A DNA stretch of 64,000 nt from Staphylococcus roterodami (GCA_022493055.1 CP092781.1:1736001-1800000), one strand, 5' to 3'; counted from the first letter of the stretch, positions 41,297 through 51,542 are shown. Numbers and translations are program-made. Notes: generated by a model from the sequence alone, not told the origin.

Positions 41297-42373
41297 TTAT
41301 TTATATTGTAACGTATCTATTTGGTTGTCATCTAAATTACTAATTGCCTCAAATAATAAATGTCTAGCAGCAAAATAATCTCTAATATCGAATACTGAGT
41401 CTGTACTATGTATATAACGTGCACATACACCGATAACAGCAGTTGGAACCCCAATATTCGCCTTATGTATTTCACCACCATCTGTTCCACCTGGAGACAT
41501 ATAATACTGATGAGCAATCCCATGTGTATCTACTAATTTTAATAAATAGTCTCTGAAAGTGGGTTTTAAAATCATTGTACCATCTTTAATTCGAATTAAA
41601 GTCCCTTTTCCAAGTTCACCTGATAGTGACTGTTTACCTTTGACATCATTTGCTGGTGAACAATCTACTACGAATGCAACATCCGGATCAATCATTTCAA
41701 CTGATGCTTTAGCACCTCTTAAACCAACTTCTTCTTGAACATTTGCACCAACGTATAGTTCGACATCTAACTCTTTATCTTTGAGCAACTCAAGAATTTC
41801 AATCGCAAGAACACAACCATAACGATTATCCCAAGCTTTAGCGCTGTAACGATGTTCAGATAATTGTGTAAATGCAGTATAAGGTACAATTGTACCTCCT
41901 ATCTCTATACCACGTAAACGAACTGCATTTGCATTTTCGGCACCAATATCTAAAGTTAAATCTTTGATTTCTGGTGCGCCTTCATTTCCTGTACGAAAAT
42001 GTTTAGGTATATTTGACACTACACCTATAATTTTGTCACCATTTCTATTTTTAATAACCAAACGTTGCCCTTGCCAAATATCATTTGCTACGCCACCTAA
42101 GTTTGTAAATTGTATCATACCATTTTCAGTTATATTCGTTATCATAAAACCTATTTCATCCATATGTGCTGCTATCATCACACGTTTAGCGTTTGGATTT
42201 TTAGATTTTTTAACACCGAAAAAACCACCCATTCGATTTTCAATAAATTCATCTACATATGGTGCCATTTGCTCAGTCATATAATCTTTTACTTCTTGTT
42301 CAAAACCTGGTGCACCATGAAGCTCGGTTAAAGTTTGAATTCGTTGTAATGTTACGTTTTTATTTATGTTCAT
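41297..42373 (-). CDS. M42-family aminopeptidase/glutamyl endopeptidase-like
   Basis: A cytosolic dinuclear metallopeptidase of 358 residues. Ligand regions: AHMDEIGFM (first His/Asp), WDNRYGCVLAI, NVQEEVGLRGAK (catalytic Glu pair), VVDCSPAND and SPGGTDGGEIH near the end. ATG 42373 has an AAGGAG site 11 bases upstream; an earlier GTG overlaps that site and is unlikely. M42 enzymes form large tetrahedral dodecamers that trim peptides from the N-terminus. It is related to Bacillus YtoP; specificity unknown. Confidence 0.9.
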   Translation of the reverse strand: MNINKNVTLQRIQTLTELHGAPGFEQEVKDYMTEQMAPYVDEFIENRMGGFFGVKKSKNPNAKRVMIAAHMDEIGFMITNITENGMIQFTNLGGVANDIWQGQRLVIKNRNGDKIIGVVSNIPKHFRTGNEGAPEIKDLTLDIGAENANAVRLRGIEIGGTIVPYTAFTQLSEHRYSAKAWDNRYGCVLAIEILELLKDKELDVELYVGANVQEEVGLRGAKASVEMIDPDVAFVVDCSPANDVKGKQSLSGELGKGTLIRIKDGTMILKPTFRDYLLKLVDTHGIAHQYYMSPGGTDGGEIHKANIGVPTAVIGVCARYIHSTDSVFDIRDYFAARHLLFEAISNLDDNQIDTLQYK

Positions 42374-42456
42374 AAAAGTTCTCACTCCTTATATGTTATT
42401 ATATCATCTTCAATATGGTAAACTAATGATATGAATTTGAAATCAAGGGAGCATAA

Positions 42457-42771
42457 ATGATGACTAAACTGAAATATATAATTCCAACAATAATTGCTGT
42501 AATCATTGTAATTATTTCAACCATTTCAATTATTCAATTTATTAATCGTAAACGTTATAATCCCGTTAAAGTTCTTAATGAAGTGAAATCATATTTTATG
42601 GACGTTAAAGGTTCGTATATTGTTTATGAGCCATTTGTACATCCTGAAACTGATAAATATCGTTTAGTTTATCAAGGTGGCATCACAACTGTTAAAAATG
42701 GTAAAGATATCCATTATGATTTTTATGCAGATGCATACACTGGTGAGGTCATAAACATAGTAGAATGTTAA
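42457..42771 (+). CDS. Small membrane-anchored PepSY-like protein
   Basis: A 104-residue protein with one N-terminal transmembrane helix (about 8-30, IIAVIIVIISTISIIQF) followed by a small extracellular domain. The ending VKNGKDIHYDFYADAYTGEVINIVEC resembles a PepSY repeat (Tyr/Phe-rich strand, then DAxTGEVI). PepSY domains are thought to modulate proteases or act in transport. The start may be the second ATG (42460), which has better spacing to AGGGAG. It is divergent from the M42 peptidase, and a link to it is only positional. Confidence 0.75.
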   Translation: MMTKLKYIIPTIIAVIIVIISTISIIQFINRKRYNPVKVLNEVKSYFMDVKGSYIVYEPFVHPETDKYRLVYQGGITTVKNGKDIHYDFYADAYTGEVINIVEC

Positions 42772-42796
42772 CGACAAACGTATTGATACCTGATTT

Positions 42797-42906
42797 GGGC
42801 ATAAATCCCCAAAAAAGCCACATCCCTATAAATAATGAATAGTGCTCCAAAAGTTTAACGTCAATTAAACTTTTTTAGGATTCACATCATTAGGGTGTGG
42901 CTTTTA
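42797..42906. terminator. TGGGCATAAATCCC motif with a long bidirectional hairpin
   Basis: TGGGCATAAATCCCC (42796-42810) precedes a cruciform with outer arms AAAAAGCCACATCCCTA (42812-42828) and TAGGGTGTGGCTTTT (42891-42905), and inner arms AAAAGTTTAA/TTAAACTTTT. It lies between two convergent genes and can terminate both. Confidence 0.75.
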
Positions 42907-42995
42907 TTTATAATTTAATCATTTACATTTAGGACAATCTCATACTTTATCCTCTTAGAAAGTTTCATGCACCTTCATTATATTCACCACAACAT

Positions 42996-43823
42996 TTATT
43001 TTTCACGCAAAATGAATGAATCAAACATATCTCCATCATCCTGATATTTTACTGCAAAATATTTTACATCGTGATAGAACAAGAACCAATAGTCATGATG
43101 AACAAAATAAGGTATCATCCGTTCTTTTTCACGTATTGATTGCATAGGATAATCATCGTATGCAGTTACCCATAATGGATTTTTATGCGCAGTTGTTGGA
43201 AATATATCTCCCATATGTACTGCCTTGTCACCCTGACTTTCAATCGTAATTATCGTATGACCAAAACTATGTCCACCACTATGTTGCATTTTAATGCCTG
43301 GAACAGGCTCAATAGTGTTGTCAAATAAAAGTAATTTATTACTATATTCACCGTTATTTTTATCCCAGTAAGTCGATTTACTGCGAATATTAGGTGCTAT
43401 AAACTCATGCCATTCATCTTGTTGTATGATATGAATCGCATTTTCGAAAATTGCATGTCCCTCTTTATCAGTTAGACCAGCCGCATGATCAAAATGCATA
43501 TGTGTCATTAGCACATAATCAATATCTTTAGGCGATAAATTGTACATTGCTAAATCTTCAACGACTTTACTTTCTTCATCAACACCAAAATTACGCAATT
43601 GTTTTTCATTTAGTTTGCCATTACCTATACCTGCATCAATTATCAAGTTATGTTGTGCCGTTTGTATCAATATAGGATGCGTAGGTAAATTGATTTGATT
43701 TCGTTCGTTTACTTTATACTTTTTTGACCATAATGGTTTAGGTACAACACCAAACATTGCACCCCCATCCATTTTCGTATTTCCACCATTTAAATATTGA
43801 ATTGAGATATCCCCGATTTTCAT
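42996..43823 (-). CDS. ytnP: YtnP-like metallo-beta-lactamase-fold hydrolase
   Basis: A cytosolic metallo-hydrolase of 275 residues. The metal-binding motif THMHFDHAAG (HxHxDH) is at about 111-120, a further His in GGHSFGH and an Asp in HMGDIFP. Bacillus YtnP acts as a lactonase that breaks acyl-homoserine-lactone-type signals; the substrate in staphylococci is unknown. It is not an antibiotic beta-lactamase, since it has no signal peptide and belongs to the lactonase branch. A 458-base gap separates it from trmB. Confidence 0.85.
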   Translation of the reverse strand: MKIGDISIQYLNGGNTKMDGGAMFGVVPKPLWSKKYKVNERNQINLPTHPILIQTAQHNLIIDAGIGNGKLNEKQLRNFGVDEESKVVEDLAMYNLSPKDIDYVLMTHMHFDHAAGLTDKEGHAIFENAIHIIQQDEWHEFIAPNIRSKSTYWDKNNGEYSNKLLLFDNTIEPVPGIKMQHSGGHSFGHTIITIESQGDKAVHMGDIFPTTAHKNPLWVTAYDDYPMQSIREKERMIPYFVHHDYWFLFYHDVKYFAVKYQDDGDMFDSFILREK

Positions 43824-44086
43824 AAAATCACCTATTCTTATTATATTTATAAGCTTAAAGTTTATTATTTAACATTATCGTATCACTATTCATTTTACTA
43901 AACAAAGACATTGGAATGACAATTGAAAACTTATTTATTCCGTTAAACGACATTTCAAGCTACTTTTTTTATAGAAAATTTCAACATATTTGTGAATAGT
44001 AAATTTTCAATAATTTAAACTATTAATTTTTATTTGATTTTGTCCTTTAGATTTTAAAATTAAAGTTTTTAGTGTATCATTATACG

Positions 44087-44152
44087 TAGGCGCACTTGTC
44101 TCCTTTAGTTTAGGTTTAGTCACTTTAAATTATAGAGGCAATTGCGCTTTTT
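44087..44152 (+). ncRNA. Candidate small RNA
   Basis: TATCAT (44075-44080) gives a possible -10 preceded by TG. About ten bases later a stem begins: GCGCACTTGTCTC (44090-44102) pairs with GAGGCAATTGCGC (44135-44147) at 11 or 12 of 13 positions and is followed by TTTTT. The loop of about 30 bases is unpaired. The -35 is weak. A terminator here for ytnP is excluded because ytnP is on the other strand and points away. Confidence 0.4.
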
Positions 44153-44168
44153 GTGTTCAAATTTAAAA

Positions 44169-44214
44169 AATCGGACAGATGAAAAGTTAAAAACTTTTTC
44201 CATCAGTCCGATTT
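44169..44214 (-). terminator. trmB terminator (TCGGACAGAT hairpin family)
   Basis: AATCGGACAGATGAAAAGT faces ACTTTTTCCATCAGTCCGATTT around the loop TAAAA. The sequence resembles the fhs terminator at 22761-22806. Confidence 0.75.
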
Positions 44215-44281
44215 ATTAATAGAACCAGAAAAACACGCTTAATAATATATTGCCATATTATCAATCGTGTTTTTAATTATA

Positions 44282-44920
44282 TTATTTATGAAATTTCGCT
44301 TCCATACGATAAATTCGAGATCCTTTATCTGAAAATTTCTTTTCATATTCCGTCAATATATTACTGCCATCATCTTCTTGATGTAAATTCAAATTAATTT
44401 TTGTAAAATACATTCCAAATTGAGACATACTTTCTAAACTGTAAGCGAATAAGCCTCTGTTGTCAGTTTTAAAATGCAAATCTCCCTCATCATCCAAGAT
44501 TTGTTTGTACAGCGCTAAAAATGTACGATATGTTAAACGACGTTTCGCATGACGATTTTTTGGCCAAGGATCTGAAAAGTTCAAATATATACGTGAGACT
44601 TCACCGTCTTTAAAATATTCATTAAGTTCTATTGCGTCATTACAAATTATTTTTAAATTTGTTAAACCCATATCCTTTACTTTATCTAATACTTTATATA
44701 CGATACTTTTTTCACGTTCCATTGAAATATAGTTAATATGAGGATTTTGAGCAGCCAAAGTGGTAATAAACTGCCCCATACCTGAACCAATTTCAATATG
44801 TATCGGTTGCGTTTTATCAAACCATTCTGTCATTTTCCCCGCATGATTGCCATCCATATCAACCAAGTTGGGGTGCTCTTTTAAATAGTCTTCAGCCCAT
44901 GGTTTGTATCGAACTCTCAT
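44282..44920 (-). CDS. trmB: tRNA (guanine-N7)-methyltransferase
   Basis: Methylates G46 of the tRNA variable loop using SAM. The 212 residues show a Rossmann methyltransferase fold with [10 protein letters not shown] (SAM loop), [10 protein letters not shown], and the family signature [17 protein letters not shown]. The length is usual. It lies 15 bases after ytmP, so the two share a transcript. Confidence 0.97.
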   Translation of the reverse strand: MRVRYKPWAEDYLKEHPNLVDMDGNHAGKMTEWFDKTQPIHIEIGSGMGQFITTLAAQNPHINYISMEREKSIVYKVLDKVKDMGLTNLKIICNDAIELNEYFKDGEVSRIYLNFSDPWPKNRHAKRRLTYRTFLALYKQILDDEGDLHFKTDNRGLFAYSLESMSQFGMYFTKINLNLHQEDDGSNILTEYEKKFSDKGSRIYRMEAKFHK

Positions 44921-44935
44921 ATTTTTATTCTCCTC

Positions 44936-45736
44936 TTAAATAAACATGTTGCTGTTCATCACTTCGTTTAAAAACTTCAACCAAGTGTTCATATCTTTAT
45001 ATCTCTTTTGTTCTTCATACCATTGAACAAGCCCAATAGATTGAATTACCGTATACCATTTCATACGTTTATTTAAATTCAAACTTTCTTGAACGCCGTA
45101 TGTTTCTAACCATTGAGACCATTGATGTTGTGGAACATAGTTGTATAGCAGCATACCTATATCAATCGCTGGGTCTGCAATCATTGCACCTTCCCAATCA
45201 ACTAAAAATAATTCATCACGATCAGATAATAACCAATTGTTATGATTAACGTCACCATGTACAACAGTGAAGAAACGTGAATCTAAACTCGGTATATGCT
45301 CTTCTAAATATGTTAATGATTTTCGCACAATATGATGCGTTAACACTTCTCTTGATAAAGAAGCATTAATTTTATTAAGCATAATTTCAGGTGTAATAGG
45401 CTCCATTTCCATACGTTTCAACATATTTAATAACGGTCTAGAACTATGAATCTTCTTTAATAAATGGGCAACTCTTGTTTGCTTCATTTCATTTGAAGTT
45501 AATTCACGGCCATTTTTCCAATGTTGCGCGGTAACCACTTCGCCTGTTTCAATGCGTTTTGTCCATACTAATTTCGGCACAATCCCTTCTGCTGATAATG
45601 CCGCGATAAATGGATTTGAATTACGTTTTAAAAATAACTTTTGTCCATCTTGCTCAGCCATATACGCTTCACCAGATGCACCACCTGCAGAATCAAGTGT
45701 CCACCCTAATTGATAAAACTGCTCCAACTCGTCCAC
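44936..45736 (-). CDS. YtmP-like aminoglycoside/choline kinase-fold phosphotransferase
   Basis: A 266-residue protein of the APH/choline kinase fold. The Brenner motif is VVHGDVNHNNWLL (catalytic Asp), followed by the metal-binding LVDWEGAMIADPAIDIG. The N-terminal ATP lobe has an apparently normal lysine (KLFLKRN). The substrate is unknown; family members phosphorylate small molecules such as choline, thiamine, sugars or drugs. Resistance function is not suggested, because the gene is a conserved chromosomal neighbour of trmB in Bacillales. Confidence 0.82.
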   Translation of the reverse strand: MDELEQFYQLGWTLDSAGGASGEAYMAEQDGQKLFLKRNSNPFIAALSAEGIVPKLVWTKRIETGEVVTAQHWKNGRELTSNEMKQTRVAHLLKKIHSSRPLLNMLKRMEMEPITPEIMLNKINASLSREVLTHHIVRKSLTYLEEHIPSLDSRFFTVVHGDVNHNNWLLSDRDELFLVDWEGAMIADPAIDIGMLLYNYVPQHQWSQWLETYGVQESLNLNKRMKWYTVIQSIGLVQWYEEQKRYKDMNTWLKFLNEVMNSNMFI

Positions 45737-46283
45737 CTCACTTTCAATTAGAAAATGGCTCTAGAAATAGGTTTTTCAAGAGCCATATATTCTAATTTAT
45801 AACACGATTCTGGTACAAAATTTATGTCCAGATATTTATTGTAACCATTAGTAACTATTTATTAAGTGACAATGTAAATAAATTGTCATATTCATAAACA
45901 CAATTAATTTTATTTGCTTTCAAAACTTGCATAAAGAACCATCATATTAATGTGTTTGAACTATATAGTTTTACTGATTAAGTAGATATTAAAATCTATT
46001 TTCCAAAAAGATTTTCTTCCTACCAACTCTTTGATAACAATAATTATAAATCCTAACAATTCCGTTCGTAGTAAAATATGATGCACATCATATTTGTAAC
46101 TCATAGAAAATTTTATAATTTTTATCATTATATTTCAACTGAAAATGAGAAACAAAATGTCACTTTTTACTAATAAGTGTTTTTTAAACAACACTTTTAA
46201 GCTTCGTTTTAAATTATAACATAATTCACCTACGAAAGTTGATAAATTTAAGTAATTTAATCGAAAAATATGATGAACGAATT
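45737..46283. other. AT-rich intergenic region between ytmP and dat
   Basis: About 550 bases with no supported gene. A small palindrome AAGTGTT/AACACTT at 46176-46199 is the only structure noted. Promoter elements of ytmP probably lie near 45740-45900 but none is clear. Confidence 0.45.
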
Positions 46284-47132
46284 TTAAATGCTATGTGTCT
46301 CGATATACTTGTCGAAACCTTCTTGTAATTGGCGTGTAATCGGTCCAACTTGACCTTCATTTACTGGTTCGCCATCTAATTTAATAACAGGAGTAACTTC
46401 AGCAGATGTACTTGAAACAATGACTTCATCTGCATTTTTTAAGAAATCTACAGTAAAAGTTTCTTCTTTAAATGGAATGTTGTAGTCTTCGGCAATGTTT
46501 TTAATCACTCTACGTGTTATACCGTTTAAAATATAATTATTAATTGGATGTGTATATATTACCCCATCTTTAATTGCATATGCATTACTTGATGAACCTT
46601 CAGTTACAGTTTCACCACGATGTTGAATTGCTTCAACTGCATTATATTTTACAGCATATTCTTTTGCTAAAACATTTCCTAATAAATTCAAACTCTTAAT
46701 ATCACAGCGTAACCAACGAATATCTTCTACAGTAACACCATTTACTCCATTTTCTAAATGGTCAAATGGGCGGTCATAACTTTTCGTGTAAGCTACAATT
46801 GCTGGTTCTACTTCTGGTGTTGGGAAACTATGATTTCTTTCTGCTACACCTCGAGTTGCTTGAATGTAAATTGCACCAGTTTCAACTTGATTCATATCAA
46901 CTAATTTACGAGATAACTCGATTAAATCTTCAATTGAATAATTTAAGTCCAATCCAATTTCATTTGCACTGCGTAAAAATCTTTCATAGTGCTCAGTTAC
47001 TGTAAATAATTTTCCGTTATAGACACGAATGTATTCATAAATTCCATCACCAAATACATAACCTCTATCATTATATGAAACCTTTGCTTCACTTGGAGCT
47101 ACAAACTCACCATTTAAAAAAACTTTTTCCAT
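46284..47132 (-). CDS. dat: D-alanine aminotransferase
   Basis: A fold-type IV PLP enzyme of 282 residues that interconverts D-alanine and 2-oxoglutarate with pyruvate and D-glutamate, supplying D-amino acids for the wall. Motifs: [16 protein letters not shown], the PLP lysine in [13 protein letters not shown] (near residue 145), [15 protein letters not shown] and [15 protein letters not shown] [16 protein letters not shown]. It starts 3 bases after the pepV stop, with its ribosome binding site inside pepV, so it is an operon partner. Confidence 0.96.
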   Translation of the reverse strand: MEKVFLNGEFVAPSEAKVSYNDRGYVFGDGIYEYIRVYNGKLFTVTEHYERFLRSANEIGLDLNYSIEDLIELSRKLVDMNQVETGAIYIQATRGVAERNHSFPTPEVEPAIVAYTKSYDRPFDHLENGVNGVTVEDIRWLRCDIKSLNLLGNVLAKEYAVKYNAVEAIQHRGETVTEGSSSNAYAIKDGVIYTHPINNYILNGITRRVIKNIAEDYNIPFKEETFTVDFLKNADEVIVSSTSAEVTPVIKLDGEPVNEGQVGPITRQLQEGFDKYIETHSI

Positions 47133-47135
47133 ATA

Positions 47136-48545
47136 TTATTCCTCCACACATAATGAATAAATTGCTTCTAAATAAATACTAGTTGCGTTAAATAACTGTT
47201 TTTTAGTGATATATTCATTTTTCTGATGCATTAAGTCTTCAGAATCACTAAACATTGCGCCAAATGCTACACCCTTGTCTAAGTTTCTCGCATATGTACC
47301 GCCACCTATAGTATAAGGTTCCGTCATATCGTTTGTTTGATTTCTATAAGCAGTTACTAATTTTTGTACAAAAGGATCATTTTTATCAACATAATGCGGT
47401 GGTTGAACTTTACCTAATTTTACTTCAAATCCATATTGTTCAATCTCACTTGTAAAACGGTTTATCGCTTTATCAAAATCAAATCCTTCTGGATATCTTA
47501 AATTGATACCAAATCGGCCTACATTTTCATTATCATATGTAATTACACCAATATTTGTTGTTACATCTCCCATAACATCAGTATGGAATTTCATACCCAT
47601 TTTTTCACCGAAATCTGAATTAAATAAATAACGATTACTAAAGGCGACAAACGCTTGTGCATTGTTATCAAGATTTAATGAAGCTAAGAACTTCAATAAA
47701 TATAGACCTGCATTTACGCCAATAGATGGATCCATACCATGAACTGCTTTACCTTCAACAGTTAAAACTAAGATTCCGCTATCTACAGTACTGTCACCTT
47801 GCAAATGATTTTGTTCTAAAAAGTACTCAAAATCTTGAATGACATCTGTCATGTTTTCTTTGACAAGTACTCTAGCTTCAGCATGATCAGGTACCATATT
47901 GTATCGTTCACCTGAATTAAATGAAATCAACTCATAATCAGGTTCATCCTGATCTTCAGATAATTTACTTTGAATTAAATCAAATGTAGTAATACCTTTT
48001 TCGCCATGAATACATGGGAACTCAGCATCAGGTGCAAATCCTAAAGTAGGCATTTCTTCCGTTTTAAAATAACGATCCGTACATTTCCAATCTGATTCTT
48101 CATCTGTACCGATAATCATATGAATACGTTTTTTCCAATCTACATTCATATCTTCAAGTATTTTAATTGCATAATATGCAGCAATCGTTGGTCCTTTATC
48201 ATCTAATGTTCCTCTTGCTATAATTGCATCTTCCGTTACAACTGGGTCAAATGGATCACTATCCCAACCTTCACCAGCTGGAACAACATCAACATGACAT
48301 AAGATACCTAATACATCTTCGCCTTTGCCAGCCTCAATTCTTCCTGCGATATGGTCAACATCATGTGTTGTAAATCCATCTCTATGTGCAATTTCATACA
48401 TGTAGTCTAATGCCTTACGAGGACCTGGTCCGACTGGTGTGTCTTCTGATGCTTGCGCGTCATCTCTCACACTTTCAATTGCTAATAAACCTTTTAAGTC
48501 ATTAATAATTTGATCTTCGTATTGTTGAACTTTTTCTTTCCACAT
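47136..48545 (-). CDS. pepV: M20-family dipeptidase PepV
   Basis: A dinuclear-zinc dipeptidase of 469 residues that cleaves dipeptides from imported peptides. Metal and catalytic regions are [11 protein letters not shown] (first His and Asp), [24 protein letters not shown] (catalytic Glu pair) and [10 protein letters not shown] near the end. The length and the large lid insertion fit the PepV branch. It is in an operon with dat; the coupling of peptide breakdown to D-amino acid supply is only inference. Confidence 0.95.
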   Translation of the reverse strand: MWKEKVQQYEDQIINDLKGLLAIESVRDDAQASEDTPVGPGPRKALDYMYEIAHRDGFTTHDVDHIAGRIEAGKGEDVLGILCHVDVVPAGEGWDSDPFDPVVTEDAIIARGTLDDKGPTIAAYYAIKILEDMNVDWKKRIHMIIGTDEESDWKCTDRYFKTEEMPTLGFAPDAEFPCIHGEKGITTFDLIQSKLSEDQDEPDYELISFNSGERYNMVPDHAEARVLVKENMTDVIQDFEYFLEQNHLQGDSTVDSGILVLTVEGKAVHGMDPSIGVNAGLYLLKFLASLNLDNNAQAFVAFSNRYLFNSDFGEKMGMKFHTDVMGDVTTNIGVITYDNENVGRFGINLRYPEGFDFDKAINRFTSEIEQYGFEVKLGKVQPPHYVDKNDPFVQKLVTAYRNQTNDMTEPYTIGGGTYARNLDKGVAFGAMFSDSEDLMHQKNEYITKKQLFNATSIYLEAIYSLCVEE

Positions 48546-48631
48546 TCGAAATCGACTTCCTTTTTTCTATAAGTTAAATCCTATTTTACATGAAATGATG
48601 TAAAAACTACAATAAGATGTCAGAAAATAAT

Positions 48632-48694
48632 AAAAAGGAACAAAACGATGTTATCGAATTGACATAAAATCAACGATAACCGCTTCATTCCTCT
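48632..48694 (-). terminator. Terminator after the short YtxH gene
   Basis: On the minus strand GGAATGAAGCGGTTATCG pairs with CGATAACATCGTTTTGTTCC and a T-run follows. Confidence 0.7.
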
Positions 48695-48750
48695 ATATTT
48701 TTTATTAAATTAACTCAAGTACTTCATAAATCTATCAAGAAGTTAACTTT

Positions 48751-49173
48751 TTATTTTTTGTCAGACAACGCGTTTTTATTCTTTTTTAAATCTTCTTCTG
48801 TAACTACACGCAAATTATTATTCGGTGCTGCGCCACCTTCATCATCAAATTTACCCTCTTCAATACTGTCTTCAGTTTTATTATCCAAATCTGTAAATTT
48901 AGATTTTTCTTCTTCAAAAAATGCTTTTGGATCATTTTTCAATCTAGCAGCATAATCTTTAGGGTTATTTTTAACTTCTTGGATTGTTTCATTGGCAATG
49001 TTGCCTAATTGTGTTGCTTTATCTTTTGCATTATTTTTATATGTTTGTGGGTCTTGCTTATATTTATTGTATTCAGCTTTTAATTTATTACGACTATCTT
49101 TACGTGTAACAAGTACTGCTGCAACTGCACCACTAATACCTAAAATCGCTTTAAATAAATTTCCTTTTGCCAT
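48751..49173 (-). CDS. Short YtxH-domain protein
   Basis: A 140-residue protein. An N-terminal glycine/alanine-rich hydrophobic segment (about 5-22, LFKAILGISGAVAAVLV) precedes a Lys/Asn/Asp-rich amphipathic helix (YNKYKQDPQTYKNNAKDKATQLG). This is the second YtxH-type protein in the window; it lacks the repeat block and basic tail of the one at 32071. It lies 15 bases after the pseudouridine synthase gene. Function unknown. Confidence 0.78.
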   Translation of the reverse strand: MAKGNLFKAILGISGAVAAVLVTRKDSRNKLKAEYNKYKQDPQTYKNNAKDKATQLGNIANETIQEVKNNPKDYAARLKNDPKAFFEEEKSKFTDLDNKTEDSIEEGKFDDEGGAAPNNNLRVVTEEDLKKNKNALSDKK

Positions 49174-49188
49174 ATCAATCGTCTCCCT

Positions 49189-49884
49189 TTATTTTAAATT
49201 TAATTTGTGAAAATCATTTTCTGTTAATAAACGATAATTACCTGACTTTAAATTGCTATCTAGTTCTAAGTCAGCAATTTTTATACGTTTTAAATGTATT
49301 ACCTCATTTTGAATACTGTGAAACATTCGTTTAACTTGATGATATTTCCCTTCATAAATTGTAACGTGTGACGTTCGATCATCAATATAAGTCAATATTG
49401 CTGGCTTAACCTTACCATCAGATAGCGTGATACCTTCTTTAAAAGCTTTGATATTTTCTTCTGTGATTGGATGTTTTGAGATGACTTCATATTTTTTGGA
49501 AACATGTTTATTAGGACTCATTAGTTCATGATTAAAATTGCCATCATTTGTAATCAACAATAAACCTTCAGTATCTTTATCTAATCTACCAACCGGAAAA
49601 ATATTTAAATGTTGATATTCAGGAATTAAATCAATAACTGTTTGCGATTGTTGATCTTCGGTTGCCGAAACATATCCTTTAGGCTTATTTAGCATAATAT
49701 AAACGTGCTCAATATATTTAATTATCTCTCTATGAACCAATACGCTATCTTCATTTGGTTCAATATGTGCTTTTGGAGACTTGATGATTTGATTATTCAC
49801 CGTAACAAAGCCTTTTTTTAGTAACTGTTTAACTTCATTTCGTGTACCTACACCCATGTTCGCCAAAAATTTATCTATTCTCAT
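49189..49884 (-). CDS. rsuA: 16S rRNA pseudouridine synthase, RsuA/RluB type
   Basis: Isomerises a specific uridine in rRNA. Of 231 residues, the first 60 or so are an S4 RNA-binding domain (MRIDKFLANMGVGTRNEVKQLLKKG), then the catalytic domain with PVGRLDKDTEGLLLITNDG, whose Asp is the nucleophile, and KYEV. The size and lack of extra domains favour RsuA (U516) over RluB, but the target is unproven. Its ATG overlaps the murJ stop by four bases, implying coupling. Confidence 0.88.
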   Translation of the reverse strand: MRIDKFLANMGVGTRNEVKQLLKKGFVTVNNQIIKSPKAHIEPNEDSVLVHREIIKYIEHVYIMLNKPKGYVSATEDQQSQTVIDLIPEYQHLNIFPVGRLDKDTEGLLLITNDGNFNHELMSPNKHVSKKYEVISKHPITEENIKAFKEGITLSDGKVKPAILTYIDDRTSHVTIYEGKYHQVKRMFHSIQNEVIHLKRIKIADLELDSNLKSGNYRLLTENDFHKLNLK

Positions 49885-51542
49885 CGTAAAAACCTAACTC
49901 TACGTCTTAATTTTTCAGGAATTTCACCTAAAAATTCATCTGCAAGACGTGTTTTGATTGTTAATGTTCCATAGATTAACACACCAACTGTTACACCTAA
50001 AATTATAATTATTAAATAACCTAGTTTCGTTGGTTCAAGGATTAGATTTGCAAGGAAGAATACCACTTCTACACCAATCATCATAATGAATGAATATAAG
50101 AATATTTTTGCAAAATGAATCCAACTATAACTGAATTTGAATTTTGCATATTTTTTAAGAATATAGAAATTACATCCAATCGCAAATAATAATGCGATGC
50201 TTGTACTTAACACAGCACCCGGTGTATGGAACAACATAATTAATGGATAGTTCAATACTAATTTAATCACAACTGAAGCTAAAATAACGTATACCGTTAA
50301 TTTTTGTTTATCAATCCCTTGTAACATTGATGCTGTAACACTTAATAAAGAAATTAAAATCGCTACAGGTGCATAATAGAATAGTAATCGACTACCATCA
50401 TGGTTAGGGTCATGTCCTAATACGATTGGGTCATAACCATAGAACACAGTAAATAATGGTTGTGCTAATGCCATAATTCCAATACTTGCTGGAACAGTTA
50501 TAAACATTAATACACCAATTGATGTTCTAATTTGATGGTGCATTTCATGTAATCGACCCTCAGCAAATGTTTTTGTAATATAAGGAATTAAACTTACTGC
50601 AAAACCAGCACTTAAAGATGTTGGAATCATAACTATTTTGTTTGTAGACATATTCAACATATTAAAGAAAATATCTTGTAATTGTGAAGGGACACCTACT
50701 AATGATAATGCACCATTATGTGTAAATTGGTCTACCAAGTTAAACAATGGATAATTTAAACTTACAATTACAAATGGAATACTATACGCAATAATTTCTT
50801 TATACATTTTTCCATATGACACATCTATATCAGTATAATCAGATTCGACCATTCGATCGATATTATGCTTACGTTTTCTCCAGTAATACCATAATGTGAA
50901 AATACCTATAATCGCCCCAACGGCTGCAGCAAATGTTGCAATACCATTTGCTAATAAAATTGATCCGTCGAAAACATTAAGTACTAAATAACTACCAATT
51001 AATATGAAAATAACACGCGCAATTTGCTCAGTTACTTCAGAAACTGCTGTTGGTCCCATTGACTTATACCCTTGGAATATACCTCTCCATGTTGCTAATA
51101 CTGGAATAAAGATTACAACCATACTGATAATTCTAATAATCCAAGTTATGTCATCTACTGACCAACCATTTTTATCATGTACATTTCTAGCAAGTGTTAA
51201 TTCAGAAATATATGGTGCAAGGAAATATAGTACTAAAAACCCTAAGACACCTGTAATACTCATTACAATAAAACTAGATTTATAAAATTTCTGACTGACT
51301 TTATATGCACCAATCGCATTATATTTCGCAACATATTTGGAAGCCGCAAGTGGTACACCTGCTGTCGCAACTGCAATTGCAATATTATATGGTGCGTAAG
51401 CATATGTGAACGGCGCCATATTTTCTTGTCCACCAATTAAATAGTTGAATGGAATGATAAAAAGTACGCCTAACACTTTTGTAATTAATATACTTATTGT
51501 AATTAAAAAGGTTCCACGCACCATTTCTTTACTTTCACTCAT
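49881..51542 (-). CDS. murJ: MurJ lipid II flippase (SAV1754/YtgP type)
   Basis: A MATE-like MOP-superfamily membrane protein of 553 residues with about 14 hydrophobic helices from the first (TFLITISILITKVLGVLFIIPF) to the last (YLIIIILGVTVGVLIYGT). This branch (YtgP in Bacillus, SAV1754 in S. aureus) is essential in staphylococci and moves lipid II across the membrane; it was identified as a target of wall inhibitors. It differs from SpoVB only in detail, so the annotation polysaccharide flippase is also used. The first gene of a murJ-rsuA-ytxH operon. Confidence 0.87.
   Translation of the reverse strand: MSESKEMVRGTFLITISILITKVLGVLFIIPFNYLIGGQENMAPFTYAYAPYNIAIAVATAGVPLAASKYVAKYNAIGAYKVSQKFYKSSFIVMSITGVLGFLVLYFLAPYISELTLARNVHDKNGWSVDDITWIIRIISMVVIFIPVLATWRGIFQGYKSMGPTAVSEVTEQIARVIFILIGSYLVLNVFDGSILLANGIATFAAAVGAIIGIFTLWYYWRKRKHNIDRMVESDYTDIDVSYGKMYKEIIAYSIPFVIVSLNYPLFNLVDQFTHNGALSLVGVPSQLQDIFFNMLNMSTNKIVMIPTSLSAGFAVSLIPYITKTFAEGRLHEMHHQIRTSIGVLMFITVPASIGIMALAQPLFTVFYGYDPIVLGHDPNHDGSRLLFYYAPVAILISLLSVTASMLQGIDKQKLTVYVILASVVIKLVLNYPLIMLFHTPGAVLSTSIALLFAIGCNFYILKKYAKFKFSYSWIHFAKIFLYSFIMMIGVEVVFFLANLILEPTKLGYLIIIILGVTVGVLIYGTLTIKTRLADEFLGEIPEKLRRRVRFLR

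Larger units (their letters stand above)
43824..44281. other. Intergenic region with a possible small RNA and the trmB terminator
   Basis: Left part (43824-44040) is AT-rich with no named feature. 44085-44152 looks like a short RNA gene. 44169-44214 is the trmB terminator. I found no reading frame worth calling. Confidence 0.55.

Noticed and set aside
42996..43823. Metallo-beta-lactamase resistance gene
   Set aside because: No signal peptide, and the sequence belongs to the YtnP lactonase branch.
44936..45736. Aminoglycoside resistance gene
   Set aside because: The kinase fold is shared, but the gene is a conserved core neighbour of trmB and no resistance-specific feature is seen.
46176..46199. 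Palindrome AAGTGTT/AACACTT as the dat terminator
   Set aside because: No T-run on the minus strand after the stem, so termination is not supported.
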